Below the pieces are notes generated by a model. The model did no database searches. It was not told the origin of the DNA and saw only the letters and a list, made by a program, of their open reading frames with translations. The position numbers and the translations under genes are program-made. From Tenodera sinensis (lineage: Eukaryota; Arthropoda; Insecta; Mantodea; Mantidae), in NCBI GenBank assembly GCA_030765045.1, contig CM060964.1, positions 273,542,388 through 273,606,387 on the forward strand: a DNA stretch of 64,000 nt, given 5' to 3'. Each line of letters starts with the position of its first letter. Within the stretch, counting starts at the first letter, position 1. Positions 1 through 10,171 of this stretch are shown piece by piece.

Positions 1-85
1 CCGGTGCTCCATCTTCACTCCATGTATCATTAGTGTCACCGCCTGCGGTGCTGTACTAGTAAAAGCGGGCGTTAAACACTACGAA
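1..85 (+). repeat. SINE-1 family, 3' fragment
   Basis: The first 85 bases match the 3' end of the tRNA-derived SINE that is complete at 13737-13969. The shared landmarks are the 'ggtgctccatcttca' segment, the 'gtgtcaccgcctgcggtgc' segment and the terminal 'gcgttaaacactac'. Only the tail is in the window, so the tRNA-like head lies off the left edge or is missing. The sequence runs straight into the CA-rich array that follows. Confidence 0.8.
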
Positions 86-1490
86 AAACCAGAGACACAG
101 ACACACACAGATACACACAGAGAACCATACGGACACACTTACAGATACACACACAGAGACACGTACACAGACACACACTGAGACACACAAACACACACAG
201 AGACACACAAACGCACACAGAGACATACAAACACACACAGAGACACGCGTAGAGACACAGACACATAGAGACACACAGGCACACTCACACACACACACAC
301 ACAGACACACACAGAGACACCTACAGAGACACACAGACACACACGCAGAGACACACAGAGGCACACATATACACACAGAGACACACACAGGCAGGCAGAC
401 ACACAAACACACACAGAGACACACAAACACACACAGAGACACGCGTAGAGACACAGACACATAGAGACACACAGGCACACTCACACACATACACAGACAC
501 ACACAGAGACACCTACAGAGACACACAGACACACACGCAGAGACACACAGAGGCACACATATACACACACAGAGATACACACAGGCAGGCAGACACACAG
601 ACACACAAACACACACAGAGACACACAAACACACACAGAGACACGCGTAGAGACACACATAGAGACACACAGGCACACTCACACACACAGACACACACAG
701 AGACACCTACAGAGACACACAGACACACACGCAGAGACACACAGAGGCACACATATACACACACAGAGATACACACACGCAGGCAGACACACAGACACAC
801 ACAGAGACATACACAGGCAGGCAGACACACAAACACACACAGAGACACGCGTAGAGACACAGACACATAGAGACACACAGGCACACTCACACACACAGAA
901 ACACACAGAGACACCTACAGAGACACACAGACACACACGCAGAGACACACAGAGGCACACATATACACACACAGAGATACACACAGGCAGGCAGACACAC
1001 AGACACACACAGACACACACAGAGACACACAAACACAAACAGAGACACGTGTAGAGACACAGACACATAGAGACACACAGGCACACTCACACACACAGAC
1101 ACACACAGAGACACCTACAGAGACACACAGACACACACGCCGAGACACACAGAGGCACACATATACACACACAGAGATACACACAGGCATGCAGATACAC
1201 AGACACACACAGAGACACACACAAAAACACACACAAAAACACACACAAAGACACACAGAGGCACACACAGACACATCCAGAGACATAAAGACACACAGAC
1301 ACACAGAAACACACACATACACAAAGAGACACACAGAGACACACAGAGACACACAGAGACACACAGAGGCACACAGACACAGAGGCACACAGATACACAC
1401 AACCACACACATACAGACAGACACACCCACAGATACACACGCAGACCCACACAGACAGACACACACACACGCGCGCGCGCGCGCGCCTTA
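86..1490. repeat. CA-rich minisatellite with ~200-bp higher-order period
   Basis: The stretch is made almost entirely of variants of ACACACAGAGACAC. A longer module containing 'acacaggcacactcacac' recurs near 275, 470, 670, 875 and 1075, so the higher-order period is roughly 190-210 bp. The last third is less regular. It ends in (CA)n(CG)n at about 1461-1487, an alternating purine-pyrimidine run with Z-DNA potential. Open frames of up to 216 codons on either strand are products of the stop-free repeat (Cys/Val/Ser/Leu or His/Thr/Arg tracts), not genes. Confidence 0.95.
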
Positions 1491-1499
1491 TTTGCTGTA

Positions 1500-1800
1500 T
1501 GGAGGATTACCTGGTGGCGAAAAGGTGTTTTAAATGCAGCAAAGTTTCACATCACCTGGAAGATTGTCAAGGTGAGGAAGCCTGCCGTTTATGTGCAGGT
1601 AGGCACAGAGTGAAGGACTGCACACAGGGATACGATTACAAATGAATCAACTGTATTACCTATAATCGATACAGTAAACAAAAGGTATGTGCAAATCACT
1701 CAACACTGGACAAGAAATGCCCTAGTCTGCAGGCTGTTTTGACAAAGTACAGACAAAACAAGCTACTGGTTATGGCTATCCATAATCTCACCGTAATCTA
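1500..1800 (+). pseudogene. LINE A ORF1 C-terminus, CCHC zinc knuckles
   Basis: The reading frame from about 1525 gives CFKCSKVSHHLEDC, a canonical CX2CX4HX4C knuckle. CRLCAGRHRVKDC follows, a CX2CX3HX4C knuckle. A third, looser Cys/His cluster follows a stop at about 1645. In this LINE group the knuckles lie at the C-terminus of the gag-like ORF1 protein, which binds the element RNA. The same three-cluster layout occurs in LINE B near 33.7-33.9 kb. The N-terminal part of ORF1 is absent. Confidence 0.8.
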
Positions 1801-1834
1801 AGAGATTTAAAAAGAAACTCCGTATGCTAAGTAA

Positions 1835-2480
1835 ACAAAGGGGAATTAAGTGCTTACAACTTAACGTTCAACATAAACGTACTGCTACATCGAATCTCAC
1901 AAATTAATAATTGAAAAAATGTCGATATAGCATTTTTACAAGAAATTTATAATATCCTAAACATTGTTGCCGGATTATCGAACTCTTTAAAATATTCAGT
2001 ATTAATGGTAGAAATTGTAAATAATAACATCGATGCTATATCAATTAACCAAGTATCAGACGAAGACTGTGTTTTCATAGAGTTTAGCTAAGGGAAATTG
2101 AAGTTCCTGGGAGCCAGCATGTATTTTGACTACGAAACTGAAATTGAGCATAATATCGAAAAAGTGGAAAAAATTACAAAACTCGCAAAAGGAAAGGGAT
2201 TAATACTGACGATTGATACCAACGCAAGAAGTAAATTATGGTATGATATAATAACAAATCAACGAGACAAAACTATAGAAGAATTTATCGTCACCAGCGA
2301 TTTGAACCTGATTAATGAAGAGACGGGCATTCCTACTTCCGAAACCAATCAAGGGCGAAGCTTGATCGACTTAACTCTCTGAAATATTCAATTAACATAT
2401 TACACAACTGAATGGACATGTGGGGAACTAGAAAGTGTCTCTGACCACAAACAAATTTTCTTCGAAATCAGCTGGAAAAA
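1835..2480 (+). pseudogene. LINE A endonuclease domain
   Basis: The N-terminal strand IKCLQLNVQHKRTATSNL (about 1848-1905) resembles the first beta strand of AP-like endonucleases. Several stops follow. An open stretch of 94 codons from 2098 then carries the motif TIDTNARSKLW, including the catalytic D-x-N, and ends GRSLIDLTL. A cut-off 'SDHK' homologue follows at about 2440. In intact elements this enzyme nicks the target DNA for target-primed reverse transcription. The domain aligns through its length with the LINE B endonuclease at 33044-33633. Confidence 0.8.
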
Positions 2481-2484
2481 TGGA

Positions 2485-4560
2485 TTCTAACATGGCTAGT
2501 CATGCAGGAAAGCGATACGACACCAAACCTGAAGACTTTGAAAAGTAGATAGAAAGCATGGTTTGTAACGTCGTATCGACCTTTAGCTGTGCGCCTAACA
2601 ACGCAGAACTCTCTAAATACGATGAAGAATTGTGCATTAAGGAATGAGTTTCACCGACGTCGAATTACTGGTCAGTAAATTCACCACGGACATTATAACG
2701 GCCTGCGACTCATCATTCAGGGTTTCAAGAGCTGGTAAAAGCGCATCTACAAAGAAACACTATCATGGTGGACTGATGAACTCACGGTATTAAGGAAAAA
2801 AGACAACAGCTTTAAGGAGGAGGTACTAAAGAACAAGGAATGATATAGACCTGAGAAATGAGAAGAAAATTCTGCGCCAAAGGGGACAGAAGCACTACCA
2901 AGCAAAATTACAGGAGGAGAAAATTAAGTCTTGCAAACACTTCTGCTCCCAACCCGAAGGTTCCAATCCATGGAGTGCTGTGCACAGACTGGCTGCAGGT
3001 AAACTACAAAGCAAAACTACATTATCTACCCTTGAAACTCAAGATGGAATCCACACCACAGTAATCGAAAGTACAATCAACCACATGATAAACAACTTCA
3101 TTTCCGAGAGCGATGTAAGTAGCGACAATGAACATCATAAACAAGTAAGGCAACAACTTACGTAACTCCTAAAACCGCCTGTCGATGAAAAATTTACAAA
3201 GGAGAAAGCCTTGACTGTACTAAAGAAGCTCAACCCTGATAAGGCTCCCGGAGAAGACGGAATAAATAGTAAAACACTCCCCAACTTCTTCACCGAAATA
3301 TACAAGGGATGCCTAAGAGAAGGGCGCTTTCCTAAACAATGGAAAATATCAATCATAGTCCCCATTATTAAAAGTGGCAAAGAAAGAAGCACAGAGGTGA
3401 CGAAATATCGACCAATCAGCCTACTAAACGTAGGAGGGAAAATTCTGGAAAACCTTCTAATCGATAGAATAAACCATCACGTGCACTCAAAGGATTTTGT
3501 GAACAACAGACCATATAGATTCGTCCCCCCAAAAAGCACAGTGGACGCAGCATTGGCTCCTAAAGAATTCATGGAGTGCAACTTGCAACAAAAGAAATGC
3601 GTACTACTCGTCAGTCTAGACGTTAAAAGAACTTCTGATGCTGCTTGGGGGCCAAGCATACTTAGCAACTTGTGCAATCTTCATTGCCCAAAAATTTGTA
3701 AAAAATTGATTGAACTGACGGCAGAGTTGCAACCCTCCAGGCGAATACTTACAAGAAAGAAAGAATAGTCACCAAAGGACGTTCCAGTGTCCATGCTGCG
3801 GTTCAGGACTATGGAACATCGTGTACAATGGCATCCTAAATATAGAATTTTCAAATCACACCACACTAACAGCCTTTGCAGATGATCTGGCAGTGATGAC
3901 ACAGGGAAGCTCCCCATCAGAAGAAGAAGAAGAAGAAGCGTTTGGAAGTTGAGATTTAGCTAAAGTAGAGAAGTGGGCTAAAGAAAACAAAACGCAGCTC
4001 AACGATTCAAAATTCAAAGCTATGCTGGTCTCAAATAAAAGGAAAGTTGTCAACCTGAATATTTTCCTAAACAATAAGAAACTCGAGATGGCCACAGAAA
4101 TCTAATACCTAGGAACCTATTTCGACTCCACAATATCTTTCGACACTCACGTTGAACACTTAGCAGAGAAATGCACTGCAATGATTCATATGCTTGGAAG
4201 ATCAGCGAAACTAAACTGGGACTTCTGCCATAAAGCCCTTAAAACCATTAACGAAGAAAACGTGGTCCCCCTAATAACCTACAGGGCTCCCATATGGGCA
4301 CAAGCTATACAAAAGTAGACAAATCGCGAAAAGCTGCAAATAGTACAGCGATTAATAAATTTTAATATATAAATAACAAAGGCGTAACTATTGCATACGA
4401 GGCTTGCCGTGTAATGGCTGGAGTACCACCTATAGCACTTATTATAGAAGAGAAAGTGCAGCTGTACCAAATTAAGCATAATGAGGCAAGATATGAACTA
4501 CAGTGCGATGCGCCTCTCCGCTCGACAGAATGGTCCCACCCAGCACGCCGATTGCATATT
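2485..4560 (+). pseudogene. LINE A reverse transcriptase, broken
   Basis: The linker has the conserved WWTDEL at about 2770. The fingers region is open from 3211 to 3768 and shows LNPDKAPGEDGI, the 'PII' to 'GKERSTEVTKYRPISLLN' stretch, and a decayed palm. The catalytic site AFADDLAVM is read at about 3870-3900. It is followed by KVEKWAKENKTQLNDSK, a YLGTYFD motif and a thumb segment ending ITYRAPIWAQA at about 4310. The sequence crosses several frames and stops (for example after 3768 and at about 3952). A GAAGAAGAAGAAGAAGAAG run at about 3920 lies just downstream of the active site. It no longer encodes a working enzyme. Confidence 0.85.
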
Positions 4561-4589
4561 ACGAAACAAAGCGACTGAGCATTATGCTC

Positions 4590-5440
4590 TATTCATATTT
4601 ACACGGACGGTAGCAAAATGAGAGGGATGGTTGGAGCAGAGTGGCAGTGTATGGGGGAAATAAATTAATCAAGCAATGCAGATATAAACTACATAACCGC
4701 TGCTCGAACAATTAAGCCGAACTTGCGATTTTAAAATCACTAGAACAGTTACACCTCCTCTCACACATCCCCAATAATAGAACAGTAGCCGTTCATAGTG
4801 ACAATCAAGTAACCCTGGCATCCTCCAGAAGCAACAACATTCATTCTCTAATCATAGAGAAAATGAGAGACGGAGTATGAATATTGAAGCAACAGAACTG
4901 GATATTCCACTTCGGATGGGTGATGGCCCACGTGGGTATTGAGGGCAACGAACTTGCAGATAAAATTCCTAAAGAAGCAGCGGAGAACGATGAATTAATC
5001 ATAGTATACAAAAAGATACCCTTAGCAACAGTTACAACTGAACTAAAAAAGACAACACTCACAAGTTGGCAAACACAATGGGAAAGAGCCTACAAAGGAG
5101 TATTGTGCCGAGCGTTCTTCCCGCGTATAGAAGAAAGATAAAGCAAGAAAATACCCATCACACCACAATTTACGGAGTCATAACAAGCTACGGGATGACC
5201 AAATCTTATCTCCATAGATTTAAGTTAACAAACAGGCAGATGTGTCCCTGCCAATGCGGGCCCACGAACCATCGAACACCTAATTCACGATTGTAAAATA
5301 CTGGTAAGCATATGGAAAACACTGAAACAGCAGTCACAACCGGAGGAGGAAATTGCCTTATCACTAACAGAGAGCTAACAAGAGAACATTCCCATGAATT
5401 TATAAGATTCATAAATTCAATAGACTTCAATCAACCGCAG
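4590..5440 (+). pseudogene. LINE A RNase H domain and C-terminus
   Basis: IYTDGSKMRGMVGA at about 4597-4640 is the first catalytic-Asp strand of an RNase H fold. After decay, GNELADKIPKEAAEND in the open stretch 4884-5141 is the last conserved block. The following residues, ending near a Cys-rich 'CPCQCG', match the C-terminal tail region of such ORF2 proteins. RNase H would remove the RNA strand after first-strand synthesis. Stops at about 4666, 4714 and 4878 show that it is non-functional. Confidence 0.75.
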
Positions 5441-5451
5441 TAAAACTAGCC

Positions 5452-5518
<67 letters not shown>

Positions 5519-5600
5519 GTATGTAATATTACTATGTAATGGAGCATGTTAAAAAGACGCTGATGACCTAGAAGTTGAGTGCCCTTAAACCAAACCAAAC
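5452..5600 (+). repeat. (TA)n(TATG)n microsatellite and LINE A 3' end
   Basis: About 5454-5507 is pure TA and about 5506-5525 is TATG repeats. Both lie within the 3' untranslated part of LINE A. The sequence then gives the likely LINE 3' terminus, 'gctgatgacctagaagttgag', followed by an irregular (CCAAA)n tail at about 5585-5600. Confidence 0.85.
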
Positions 5601-5739
5601 CACACGATCAGCTTTAATTTTTAACACCAGACCCACGATTTTTCATGGACTGGATTCTTTGGTGCTGTCATTGGCCGAGCTAAGTGTAGCGGACAGTGTA
5701 CGACAATTTTTACGCCGTCTTGCCGAAGTTGAGTTTGCC

Positions 5740-6200
5740 GTGTTCGGCTGATTTGGCCTTGCCTAAGGATGCTCCGCGAATTGGCCCTTGTTATAGGTGC
5801 GGGATGCAGGGGTATGTGGTAAAACAATGCAGTGTACCACATAGCCACCATCGCGAGGGAGCAACATTTACCCGTGGGACTAATCTCCAGCAACGCCTCA
5901 TTTGATGCCAGAGGCATTGCAGACGCATTGGTATTAATACAAATTTTGGGCAGGTCAAGGGATTTCCGTATGACTCCAAACATTTTCTACACCTCGTCGT
6001 TGGAAAGGTGCCAGTGATCACGTTATTGGACACGGGGAGTAGCTGTTCATTAGCTCAGGAAAAATATTTTCAGGAGGTATTATCCAAATGTGGACCTAAG
6101 TCCGAAAAATACCCATTGGTGTGTGTTTCGGTGAATGGGCAAGGTTTTTCAGTTGAATTTAGGATACTTCTTACGTTGCGTTTCCCCCAGTTCACATGAA
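5740..6200 (+). pseudogene. Ty3/gypsy gag zinc knuckle and aspartic protease
   Basis: GPCYRCGMQGYVVKQC at about 5780-5830 is a CX2CX4HX4C nucleocapsid knuckle whose histidine has become Tyr. An open frame at 6008-6199 then gives VITLLDTGSSCSLAQ. This contains DTG, the active-site motif of retroviral-type aspartic proteases, which process Gag-Pol polyproteins. The knuckle-to-protease distance fits a gypsy Gag-Pol junction. The frame dies before the protease flap region. Confidence 0.75.
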
Positions 6201-6429
6201 AACATTGGTGTTATATTTTGTCAGATTTACCGCACCTTATGATTTTGTGTGCGGATTTCATGACACTAGTAGGATTCTGTTTTGATTTTTCCAAACGTGA
6301 AATATCCATTGCCTTTGCTCCGTGCGTGAGATTTCCGTTTTATCTCGTCGGAAGCCGTTCTGTTTCCGAGTTGGGTGTTAACGCCGGACTAGATTAGAAG
6401 AATCGAGGCGCTATTACAACAATACCACA

Positions 6430-7130
6430 AATTGTTTTTCGGGAAGCCTGGCATGACTGACTTAATTGAGCGTAATATCAATCTTTCGTACCCTACGCCA
6501 GTGAAGCGTACTCTTTATAAATTAACTTCTCCCAAGATGGCCATTTTGAAACAAAAGATCGATAAAATGTTGGAGCAGGGTATAATTCGGCCGTCCTCTT
6601 CGCCTTATAGCAGCCTTGCTTTTAGTCCCTAAGGGTGACGTGACTTTAGGTTAATTCCAGACCTGCATACTGCTGCTCAGAATTTTAAGGGGGCTAAGGT
6701 ATTCACTACCCTCGATTTGAATGACGCATATCTCCTAATTCCGTTATCTGAAGCGTGTAAGCACGTGACCACCTTCACGACTCCTTGGCGCCTTTATGAA
6801 TTGCAAGGGGTCCCATATAGGATTGCCACAGGTGCTCAAGTTTTAAATAGGTTGTTGGACAATTTGTTTTCCGATCTCAAATTTGAGTATATATATAATT
6901 ACCTCGATGATGTAGTAATTTACGCACCGGGTTTTCAGTCCCACTGTAATCATTTGCGCGAAGTATTTACGCGTTTGGAACGTGCTGGGTTGACTAGTAA
7001 AAGTATGTTTTCGCCACCAGCCAGATTTCGTTTCTAGGGCATATAGGTTCTCCTGCTGGTAGCACTATTGACCCTGACAGGACTAAAGCCATTAGAACTC
7101 TTCCGCCTCCGAAGAATGTGAAAGCCTTGG
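6430..7130 (+). pseudogene. Ty3/gypsy reverse transcriptase
   Basis: The open part from 6432 contains LEQGIIRPSSSPYSSLAFSP, typical of the RT N-terminus, then a stop. Next come FRLIPDLHTA and VFTTLDLNDAYLLIPL (catalytic Asp in LDLNDAY). The segment at 6717-7037 ends with YNYLDDVVIYAPGF, which holds the YxDD-type active site as YLDD at about 6900. The thumb region after 7037 is frameshifted ('FLGHI' read as a stop). Enough motifs survive to assign Ty3/gypsy rather than BEL or copia, but not a clade. Confidence 0.85.
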
Positions 7131-7149
7131 CGCGATTCGTGGGCATGGT

Positions 7150-7660
7150 ACATTTTATAAGTTTATACCCAATTATTCAGCTAGAGCAGAGCCACTTAAC
7201 CAGTTGCGCCGAAAAGGAACACCATACGTTTGGACGCAAGGACACAAATTTTCTTTCTTAGACCTCAAAGAAGCTATTATGAACCCTCCAGTCCTAGCGT
7301 TTCCAGATTTCGGTATGAGCTTTATTTTGCAGACCGATGCTAGTAAGAGAGCTTTGGCGACTTTTCCCCTGCATGATTTTTCTTCGGGTAGCCGGCCCAT
7401 CTATTGTAGCTCAAGAACCCCGGCCGAAGCCGAACACAAATACTCAGTGTATGAACTTGAGACCCTCGCTGTTTTGTTTGGTTTGGAACAATACCGCCAA
7501 TACCTGGAACACGTAGAATTTATGTTAGAGTGCGACAACAAGCGCTTACTTGGGCCCTTGGTACGCCGAGATCGACGGGTAGGTTGGCCCGCTGGGGCGT
7601 AAGAATTGCAGCGTTTAAGTTTACGCCGAAGCATATCAGAGATGTGGATAATTGTATAGT
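7150..7660 (+). pseudogene. Ty3/gypsy RNase H domain
   Basis: The open stretch 7204-7602 gives a connection region (HKFSFLDLKEAIMNPPVLAF) and then FILQTDASKRALATF with the first catalytic Asp. AEHKYSVYELETLAVLFGLE supplies the Glu, and FMLECDNKRLLG the next Asp. A frameshift near 7575 is followed by LARWGVRIAAFKFTPKHI and DVDNCIVDSLTRV, the usual end of a gypsy RNase H. The key acidic residues are visible, yet the reading frame is broken. Confidence 0.85.
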
Positions 7661-7929
7661 GGATTCCCTAACGCGCGTTTTTGCCGAAGCGGAGCCTTCT
7701 CCTCCTAGCCGGGTCACCGATATTGGTATTTGTGTTACTTTCCCCGAATTGTATATGAGAATTGGCGAACATCAGCGCTGTGACGTTAAGCTGGGGGAAA
7801 TTATTTCGAGACTGAAAAAGGTCGAACTGGTGGACACGTGTTCCCTGAGACACCGCGTTCTGGTGATGCGTGATTTCCGGGACGATAAGGTTGATATAGT
7901 TTTGCCTTCAGCCCTAATCCCGATGTTTT

Positions 7930-8715
7930 TTTAATATTACCATAATTCACCGCTAGGGGCTATTTGGGGATAGCCAACACAAAACATAAAATTCGGGAAC
8001 TTTTGTCTGGCCGGACATGGTCAAGGACATTTCTAATTGAGTCAGATCATGTTATATATGCGTTATGGATATGCCAGCTCAGTGTACGGTGTGGAAAGGC
8101 TTGGCGTCTGAAGTAGCGATTAAACCACTGGAAAAATTAAACGTAGATTTCATGGGACCATTTCCACGTTTCGTTCAAGGAAATACGTATGCTCTGGTAG
8201 TCATAGACTCATTAAATGTTTGAATAAATGAGTTACCTAGAGCGAACCCTCGAGGGGACATTAAGGTCCTCTCCACCACCTTAGCAGGCTTTGGGGCCCC
8301 ACGCTATTTAGTGACAATTAACGCGACACAATTTACCTCATTTGCGTTCCATAAGTTTTGTTCTGGTTGGGGAGTCAAGGCGATTAATACCACTCCGTAT
8401 TATCCACGAGATTCTCGCGCAGAAAGATTTAACAGAAATCTCAAATCCGCTTTGATCGCGGATCATCGTGATAATCATGTTAAACGGGACACTAATTTGG
8501 CTCGGCTGCAACTAGCATTTAATTCGGCTCATCATGAGTAACACAATAAAACTCCGTATCACCTTATGTTAGCTTACATCCCTAATTCACTCCTATCCAA
8601 ACTTTGGCGTCGGGATGATTTACTTCCGCACACTATAACTCAGGAAGGGATAGGCATAGCATGGTAGTCTGTCTTCCGTAACTTAAAAAGGTCGCACCTC
8701 CAGGTTAAGGGGCGG
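7930..8715 (+). pseudogene. Ty3/gypsy integrase, N-terminal and core parts
   Basis: A decayed HHCC zinc-binding domain is seen at about 7935-8070 (YYHNSPLGA, then a CX2C remnant). The core starts with KLNVDFMGPFPRFVQG at about 8135, which has the first catalytic Asp. The second block reads VTINATQFTS where integrases normally have an Asp before the NxTQF, so that residue seems lost. The third block, YPRDSRAERFNRNLKSAL, keeps the catalytic Glu. The frame is interrupted around 8220 and 8541. This enzyme would insert the cDNA into the chromosome. Confidence 0.8.
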
Positions 8716-8719
8716 CATC

Positions 8720-9920
8720 TGTGAACTTTGGGCAAAAATGGCAGAAAACACGATTTTTTGTTTTTTGCCTTAAAATTATGTCTGTGCCTTGTACTTTCAG
8801 AATCTACTGTTGTTTACACCATATCGCCATTTAAAAGGCTATTACGTAATGATTTAAATGCCCATGTGCAGGTGAGCGTCGTCCTGAAATGCATTTCATT
8901 GCCTCATTGCAGCAAAATCGCGTACAATTGTGAAGTTTAGTGCTGGTGAATGTAAGCAGAAACTTGTGGGATTTTCTGTAAACATTCATCCAGGTAAAAC
9001 AGTGCTAAAGTATGCCAAAATTTGTGTCTGTGTACATCTGTTAACCATGTGGTCGTGTTTTTCTGAATTTTATACCAGCATTTTTATTTCTAAAAAGAAA
9101 TTGCAGCGAATTCAGCTATTATTTCATTCAACATGGGTTGTGAGACTACTCTCTATGTAAAGAAAAGGGACACAGCTGGTAAAGTAAGTGCAGTCAGCAA
9201 AACAATTAGCGATGTTTGGGATAAGCAAAGATCAAAGCAGAATGCACTAAGTATATTAAATACACTCAAATCAGATACAAAAGAAAAACATAGTTATGGT
9301 TGGCAAAAACTTAAAGAAGAGGAAGCTAAACAGTTAGCCAAAGGATCTATGTGTGGTCCAGGGGAAATCTAAATCAGTGAATATATGTTGTCATGCACTT
9401 AAAACTTTAAACTCAGTTTTATTCACTTTCTATTTTCTTTTTTTACATTTTTCAATCTTCAAAATACACTTTCTAGTGAAATTCTACTAGATTTCTTTAA
9501 AATTTTGCACACATGTTCTTAGGTAGTTGAGGTACAAAACTTGGTATTATAAATGCTCTAGATGAAGCAGTTTAATTGTTACTGAATTTTTATTTTGAAA
9601 ATTATTAATAATTTTAAAAAATGGCCATTGGAGAATTCAATATTTTTTTCTCCAAAACGGTTTGACATAGCTAAATAAAAATATCAGGTTTGCAGATATA
9701 ATCAAGGGGAACATATGGCTACAGTTTAGTTCATTTATAACAAATAATATTTTATAAGTAGCATTTAGTATGCTACACTAAAATTGCAGCAAAAATATAA
9801 TAAATATTATTTTTGCAAAACCTGATTTACATAGAAAAGCGAAATTTGGTAAACCTACTGGATATATTTTGGCACATATTTTCACCTCATTATAGCAAAA
9901 ATTATGAATTTTTGTTATTT
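8720..9920. other. Unidentified insertion splitting the gypsy integrase
   Basis: Gypsy coding similarity stops near 8715 and resumes at about 9925. The 1.2 kb between them is AT-rich and of different character. It holds short open stretches at 8728-8940, 8930-9160 and 9133-9372 on the plus strand. The last (80 aa, Lys-rich, starting MGCETTLYVKKRD) is not recognised. I see no clear terminal repeats or target duplication. It may be an inserted repeat or a retrocopied fragment. Confidence 0.55.
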
Positions 9921-10171
9921 TCACAGATGCCTCCCTTAAACAGCGGTATGGTGATAAGAAACTACTTTCTCCTTATGCCGTTGGCCAAAGAGTGCTTTGA
10001 AAATTTTTCGCTCAATCCTCCAAACGTGATGCTTATGTCGCTAAATTGGCCCCGAGCTATATTGGGCCATACGAGATAATAGACATTTACAAAAATGTTT
10101 CGTTTCCTTTAAGACATGTCCGCACAGGCTACGAAAGAAGGGCTCACATCACTCAGTTGAAACCCTTTGTG
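9921..10171 (+). pseudogene. Ty3/gypsy integrase C-terminal tail
   Basis: Across two frames I read SLKQRYGDKKLLSPYAVGQR followed by KLAPSYIGPYEIIDIYKNVS and HVRTGYERRAHITQLKPF, ending near 10171. The 'KL.P.YIGPY.I' block and the final 'RRAHITQLKP' are typical of the GPY/F module at the end of gypsy integrases. This confirms that the same element continues on the far side of the 8720-9920 insert. Confidence 0.8.

Larger units (their letters stand above)
1497..5600 (+). mobile_element. LINE A, degenerate non-LTR retrotransposon with RNase H
   Basis: In order on the plus strand I read ORF1 zinc knuckles, an apurinic-endonuclease-like domain, a reverse transcriptase and an RNase H domain. This architecture is known from the I/LOA/R1 group of non-LTR elements. 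Each part is interrupted by stops and frameshifts, so the copy is dead. Most of ORF1 upstream of the knuckles is missing and the left end abuts the CA-rich array. The 3' end appears to be near 5600, after 'gctgatgacctagaagttgag' and a short (CCAAA)n tail. LINE B (24238-35114) is a clearly related but different family. I found no target site duplication. Confidence 0.85.
5640..10171 (+). mobile_element. Ty3/gypsy-type LTR retrotransposon, degenerate, 5'-truncated
   Basis: On the plus strand I read gag zinc knuckle, aspartic protease, reverse transcriptase, RNase H and integrase. This order is diagnostic of Ty3/gypsy elements. All domains carry stops or frameshifts. Gag is nearly all missing, and no 5' LTR or primer-binding site is visible between LINE A and the knuckle, so LINE A may have inserted into the upstream part. 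An unrelated stretch at about 8720-9920 splits the integrase. The 3' LTR, if present, must lie in 10172-12055. Confidence 0.85.
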
